Source: Halomonas alkalisoli
GTDB taxonomy: Bacteria; Pseudomonadota; Gammaproteobacteria; Pseudomonadales; Halomonadaceae
NCBI RefSeq assembly: GCF_021412585.1
Contig: NZ_JAKCMI010000012.1
Location: 329,344-393,343 of the forward strand
Reading direction: 5' to 3'
Length of the DNA stretch: 64,000 nucleotides
Shown piece after piece: positions 60,679-64,000 of this stretch (positions are counted from its first letter, which is position 1; every line of letters starts with the position of its first letter). The notes below the pieces were generated by a model. That model saw only the letters and a list, made by a program, of their open reading frames with translations, was not told the DNA's origin and ran no database searches. The position numbers were made by a program, and so were the translations under genes.

Positions 60679-63099
60679 TTGAAACCATTGGATGTGACGC
60701 AGGTGTATCGCCACTGCCCCGAGGAGGCGTTCGCGTTCAAGGTGAGCAGTGAGCTGCCCTCACTGGATTTGCTCAGCGGCCATGACCGGGCCCGGGAGGC
60801 GCTGGATTTCGGCACGGCGATGCGCAGCGATGGTTTCAATCTTTATGTGCTGGGCAACCCCGGCCATGGCAAGCATCAGCTGGTGGGCCGCTTCCTCGCC
60901 GAGCGTTCCCGTGACGAGCCGACCCCGCCGGACGTGGCCTATCGCTACAATTTCGACGACCCTTCGCGACCCCTCCACCTGCTGCTGCCCACCGGCATGG
61001 GCCGGGTGCTCCGCGCCGATATCGAGCAGCTGACACAGGAGCTGAGTACGTCGATTCCCGCTGTCTTCGAGGGGGATGAGTACCAGAACCGCCTGCATGA
61101 GCTGAAGCAGGCCATGAACGAGCGCCAGCGCGATGCCATCGAGGCGGTGCGTCGCGAGGCCCGCGAGCACGATATCCTGCTGCTCTCCACCCCCAACGGG
61201 TTCACCTTCGCGCCGGCCAGCGATGACAAGATGATGGCACCGGAGGAGTTCGAGGCGCTGCCCCAGGATGACCGCGAGCGCATCGAAGGCACGGTCAAGG
61301 TGCTGCAGAAGAAGCTCTCCCGTGCCATTCGTCAGATGCCGAAGCTTGCCAAGCAGCTGCACGAGCAGATGGTGGCACTGAATGAGGAGATGCTGCAGAC
61401 CGCGATCGGGGCACCGCTGGAGGAGTTGGAGCAACGCTATGCCGACCATGAAGGCGTACTGGCTCATTTGACGGCCATCCGCCAGGCGATCGTGGCCCAC
61501 GTGGAGTCCTTTATCGCGGATGAACCGGACATTCCGCCGGAAGCGTTGTTCAGCCGCTTCCAGGTCAATCTGATCGTCGATAACCGGAGCTGTGAAGGGG
61601 CGCCGGTGGTCTATCTGGACCTGCCGACCCATCAGCACCTGGTGGGCCGCATCGAGCACCACGTCCACAATGGCACCCTGTTGACCGACTTCTCGCTGAT
61701 CCGCGCCGGGGGGCTGCATCGCGCCAACGGCGGCTATCTGATGGTGGATGTCCGTGCCCTGCTGATGCAGCCCGGTGCCTGGGAGACCCTGAAGCGCGTG
61801 CTGCGCGCCGGAGAGATCCGCACCGAGTCGCTGGAGCAGGCCTATGGGCTGATCAGCACCACCACCCTGGAGCCGGAGCCGATACCGCTGGATCTCAAGG
61901 TGGTGCTGCTCGGCGAACGGCTGTTCTACTACCTGCTGTGCGAACACGACCCCGATTTCCTGGAGCTGTTCAAGGTGCAGGCGGACCTGGAGGATGAGCT
62001 GGAGCGCAACGACGCCAACCAGCCCCTGTTCGCGCGAATGATCGCCACCCTGGCCCGGGATTCCGCCCTGCGCCCGCTCGATCGCAGCGGCGTGGCGGCG
62101 GTGATCGAGCGGGCCAGCCGCCTGGCCGATGACCAGAGCAAGCTCACCGCGCGCCATCGCGAACTCAGCGACCTGCTGGAAGAGGCCGACCACTGGGCCG
62201 ACCAGGCCGCAGCCAAGGTGATCGGCCGCACCCACGTGGAGAAGGCGGTGGAGCAGCAGCTGTGGCGCGCCAGTCGCCTGCGCGAACGCAGCCACGAGAT
62301 GATCACCCGGGGCACGGTGGCGATTCGCACCGAGGGCTTCCAGGTGGGCCAGGTGAACGGGCTCTCGGTGCTGAGCCTGGGCCACTACGCCTTCGGCCAG
62401 CCGAGCCGGATTACCGCCACCGCCCGCCCCGGCGCCGGCCAGGTGGTGGATATCGAACGTGAATCGCGGATGGGCGGGCGCATCCACTCCAAGGCGGTGA
62501 TGATCCTGTCACGCTACCTTGCCAGCCGCTTTGCCCCCGATTCGCCGCTGTCGCTCTCCGCCAGCCTGGCCTTCGAGCAGTCCTATGGCGGCGTGGAAGG
62601 CGACAGCGCCTCCGTGGCCGAGGCCTGCGCGCTGATCTCGGCCATCGCCCGCGTCGGCATCGACCAGCGCCTGGCGGTCACCGGCTCCATCGACCAGTAC
62701 GGCATGGTGCAGGCGGTGGGCGGCGTCAACGAGAAGATCGAGGGCTTCTTCGACATCTGCCGGGCGCGGGGCGAACTCAAGGACCATGGGGTCTTGCTGC
62801 CGGCGACCAACGTGGCGCACCTGATGCTCAAGGCGGACGTGCGCGACGCCATTGCCGCCGGTGACTTCAAGGTCTATGCCATTCACGCGCTGGACGAAGC
62901 GCTGGCGCTATTGACCGGCATGACACCGGGCGAGCGCGACGATGACGGCCAGTATCCCGAGGGCAGCGTCAACGCCCTGGTTGCCGAGCGGCTCGTGGCC
63001 TTCCACAAGGTGGCCCGCCATGAGCGCGGGCGCAACGGCAAGATGAACGACGAGGAGAACGACAGGGACCAGGAGGCGCGTGACGATGATGAAGCCTGA
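60679..63099 (+). CDS. Lon-like ATP-dependent protease
   Basis: 806 aa. An N-terminal Lon-like AAA_32 region with the P-loop VLGNPGHGKHQLVGRFLA (59-66 in GNPGHGKH), a long helical insert (VKVLQKKLSRAIRQMPKLAK), and the Walker B/sensor part around RANGGYLMVDVRALLMQPGA. The C-terminal Lon protease domain shows YGGVEGDSASVAEACAL with S643 and VGGVNEKIEGFFDICRARG with K686. The 43-residue gap equals that of the S/K dyad in E. coli Lon. TTG start with GAGG upstream. A likely unfolded-protein protease, distinct from classical Lon. A Usp-like gene overlaps its end. Confidence 0.92.
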   Translation: MKPLDVTQVYRHCPEEAFAFKVSSELPSLDLLSGHDRAREALDFGTAMRSDGFNLYVLGNPGHGKHQLVGRFLAERSRDEPTPPDVAYRYNFDDPSRPLHLLLPTGMGRVLRADIEQLTQELSTSIPAVFEGDEYQNRLHELKQAMNERQRDAIEAVRREAREHDILLLSTPNGFTFAPASDDKMMAPEEFEALPQDDRERIEGTVKVLQKKLSRAIRQMPKLAKQLHEQMVALNEEMLQTAIGAPLEELEQRYADHEGVLAHLTAIRQAIVAHVESFIADEPDIPPEALFSRFQVNLIVDNRSCEGAPVVYLDLPTHQHLVGRIEHHVHNGTLLTDFSLIRAGGLHRANGGYLMVDVRALLMQPGAWETLKRVLRAGEIRTESLEQAYGLISTTTLEPEPIPLDLKVVLLGERLFYYLLCEHDPDFLELFKVQADLEDELERNDANQPLFARMIATLARDSALRPLDRSGVAAVIERASRLADDQSKLTARHRELSDLLEEADHWADQAAAKVIGRTHVEKAVEQQLWRASRLRERSHEMITRGTVAIRTEGFQVGQVNGLSVLSLGHYAFGQPSRITATARPGAGQVVDIERESRMGGRIHSKAVMILSRYLASRFAPDSPLSLSASLAFEQSYGGVEGDSASVAEACALISAIARVGIDQRLAVTGSIDQYGMVQAVGGVNEKIEGFFDICRARGELKDHGVLLPATNVAHLMLKADVRDAIAAGDFKVYAIHALDEALALLTGMTPGERDDDGQYPEGSVNALVAERLVAFHKVARHERGRNGKMNDEENDRDQEARDDDEA

Positions 63100-63856
63100 C
63101 ACGCCACCACCCGGCAACGGCGGCACCATCCTCGAAATCGCGCGCGTGCTGGCGTTGCTCGACGCCTCGCGCCATAGCCTGGCGGCCCTGGCCGCTGCGG
63201 TGGACCTGGCCAGCAGCCGACAGGCCGAGCTCGTCGCAGTCTATGTCGAAGACCTGGACCTGCTGAGCTGTGCGGCCTTTCCGTTCTCCTGCGAGATCGG
63301 CGCACAATCGGGCCTCACGCGGCCGCTTACGGTGGATACGCTGGAGGCCACCATCGCCCGTCAGCTGCAGCGGGTACACCAGGCGCTGGAACGCGCCGTG
63401 GCCGGGCGCGAGCTGCGTCATCGCCTTGAAGTCAGCCGCGGCCCGGTCGCCGGGGAAGCCCTGGCCAAGGCCGGCCCCGAGGATGTGCTGGTACTGGGCA
63501 AGGCCGGCACGACCGAGCGCTGGGGCACGCGGCTCGGCTCCACCAGCCGCCGGCTCATACTGGAAGCCCCCTGCACGGTGCTGCTCTGGGATGAACGGCA
63601 CCCCTTCAAGCGCGGCCCGCTGCGGATGCTGAGCCGAGGGCAATCAAACGGCGCACAAGCCATACCCGACTGGCTGACGGCACTCTTCGAAGGCCTCTCC
63701 CCCCTGCCGATCCGCCACGCCCGGGAGTTGGAAAACCAGCTCGCCCACGCCGATGCCGGCGGCCTGCTGCTGCATCGAACCGAACTGGCACAGCTGCTCA
63801 ACGAAGACCCCGAACTGCTTGCCAATGTCCCCCTGCCGATTGTGGTGGTGGCGTAG
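63086..63856 (+). CDS. Universal stress protein (UspA-like), one and a half domains
   Basis: 256 aa. ILEIARVLALLDASRHSLAA, LVAVYVEDLDLLSC and PEDVLVLGKAGTTERWGTRL, LGSTSRRLILEAPCTVLL are the Usp fold with a nucleotide-binding G-x-x-G-like GSTSR. The C-terminal part (about 165-256) is a partial second unit ending LANVPLPIVVVA. ATG 63086 has AGGAGG 9 nt upstream and overlaps the protease gene by 14 nt. The two genes are one transcript. Confidence 0.8.
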   Translation: MMKPDTPPPGNGGTILEIARVLALLDASRHSLAALAAAVDLASSRQAELVAVYVEDLDLLSCAAFPFSCEIGAQSGLTRPLTVDTLEATIARQLQRVHQALERAVAGRELRHRLEVSRGPVAGEALAKAGPEDVLVLGKAGTTERWGTRLGSTSRRLILEAPCTVLLWDERHPFKRGPLRMLSRGQSNGAQAIPDWLTALFEGLSPLPIRHARELENQLAHADAGGLLLHRTELAQLLNEDPELLANVPLPIVVVA

Positions 63857-63870
63857 AGGAATGATGTGGC

Positions 63871-64000
63871 ACCGCCAAGGCGCCTATCGGCGCCAGTCGC
63901 GATGGGGAGCGGCGCTCCAACAGCGAATCTCTCCACCGACGGTGCCACGCCGCTGTTGGAGTATCTTCAGATCACGACTGGAGGCCGAAGGACTCCCGGC
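63871..64000 (+). repeat. X/Y mosaic repeat cluster R14, cut by window end
   Basis: Y (GCCAAGGCGCC-TATC-GGCGCCAGTC, ending GCTCCAAC near 63920), a 34-nt spacer, then X starting GTTGGAGTATCTTCAG near 63954 and running off the right edge. Confidence 0.9.

Noticed and set aside
60760..62487. 575-codon minus-strand frame opposite the Lon-like gene
   Set aside because: Shadow; Gln/His-rich low-information translation against a gene with an intact catalytic dyad.

Overview
The window looks like a chromosomal segment of a moderately halophilic gammaproteobacterium of the Halomonas/Halomonadaceae type. The grounds are high-GC coding sequence, a caa3-type oxidase, a BCCT compatible-solute transporter, a phasin-like gene, an MvaT-type nucleoid protein, the pilB-pilC-pilD-coaE-yacG block and a Tus-like gene. 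The genus is inferred from gene content; no search was possible.

Layout. 0-4.2 kb: respiration (ctaD end, coxB, a DUF2970 protein), a phasin-like gene, a BCCT transporter and tRNA-Pro(GGG). 4.15-6.25 kb: a small decayed island bounded by a direct repeat of the 3' half of tRNA-Pro, holding an FkbM methyltransferase and a broken phage gene. 6.4-11.2 kb: a phosphotransferase with a TIGR04283/TIGR04282 pair, small ORFs, a YqhA-like protein and a CAP-domain protein. 11.4-17.2 kb: a toxin-antitoxin-rich stretch (hipA remnant, intact hipA-hipB in reversed order, a RelE-like toxin with its antitoxin, a GSU2403-type nucleotidyltransferase). 17.4-24.3 kb: an autotransporter, a protein with a sigma-region-2-like N-terminus and a ParB/sulfiredoxin-like C-terminus, and glycosyltransferases.

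24.3-46.6 kb is an exopolysaccharide locus read mostly on the minus strand: ugd, wecB, wecC, a dead ISL3 element, two AT-rich transferase genes, a glycosyltransferase/alginate-lyase-like fusion, a membrane protein with a degenerate kinase-like domain, a GT2, an Alg14/Alg13-like pair, a WcaJ-type initiating transferase and an O-antigen-ligase-like protein. An exact ops element (the RfaH recruitment site) lies just upstream of ugd, and a second one lies upstream of the UDP-glucuronate epimerase group. Together the genes would make UDP-GlcA, UDP-ManNAc(A) and UDP-GalA, load the first sugar on undecaprenyl phosphate, extend the unit, and possibly trim or ligate the product. 46.7-52.1 kb: small genes, an AraC/GyrI-like regulator, mvaT and a CigR-like protein. 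52.5-60.0 kb: type IV pilus genes (pilA divergent from pilBCD), coaE, a phd-relE module, yacG and tus. 60.7-63.9 kb: a Lon-like protease and a Usp-like protein.

The most striking non-coding feature is a family of about two dozen copies of each of two half-elements (X and Y) that fill intergenic gaps in alternating orientation. Both share a GTTGGAGC end, an ATCGCGACTGG core and a GC-rich hairpin, like a mosaic REP/BIME system. They crowd the gaps at 9.7-22.9, 45.3-48.4 and 60.0-64.0 kb and are absent from the interior of the EPS operon and the pilus operon.
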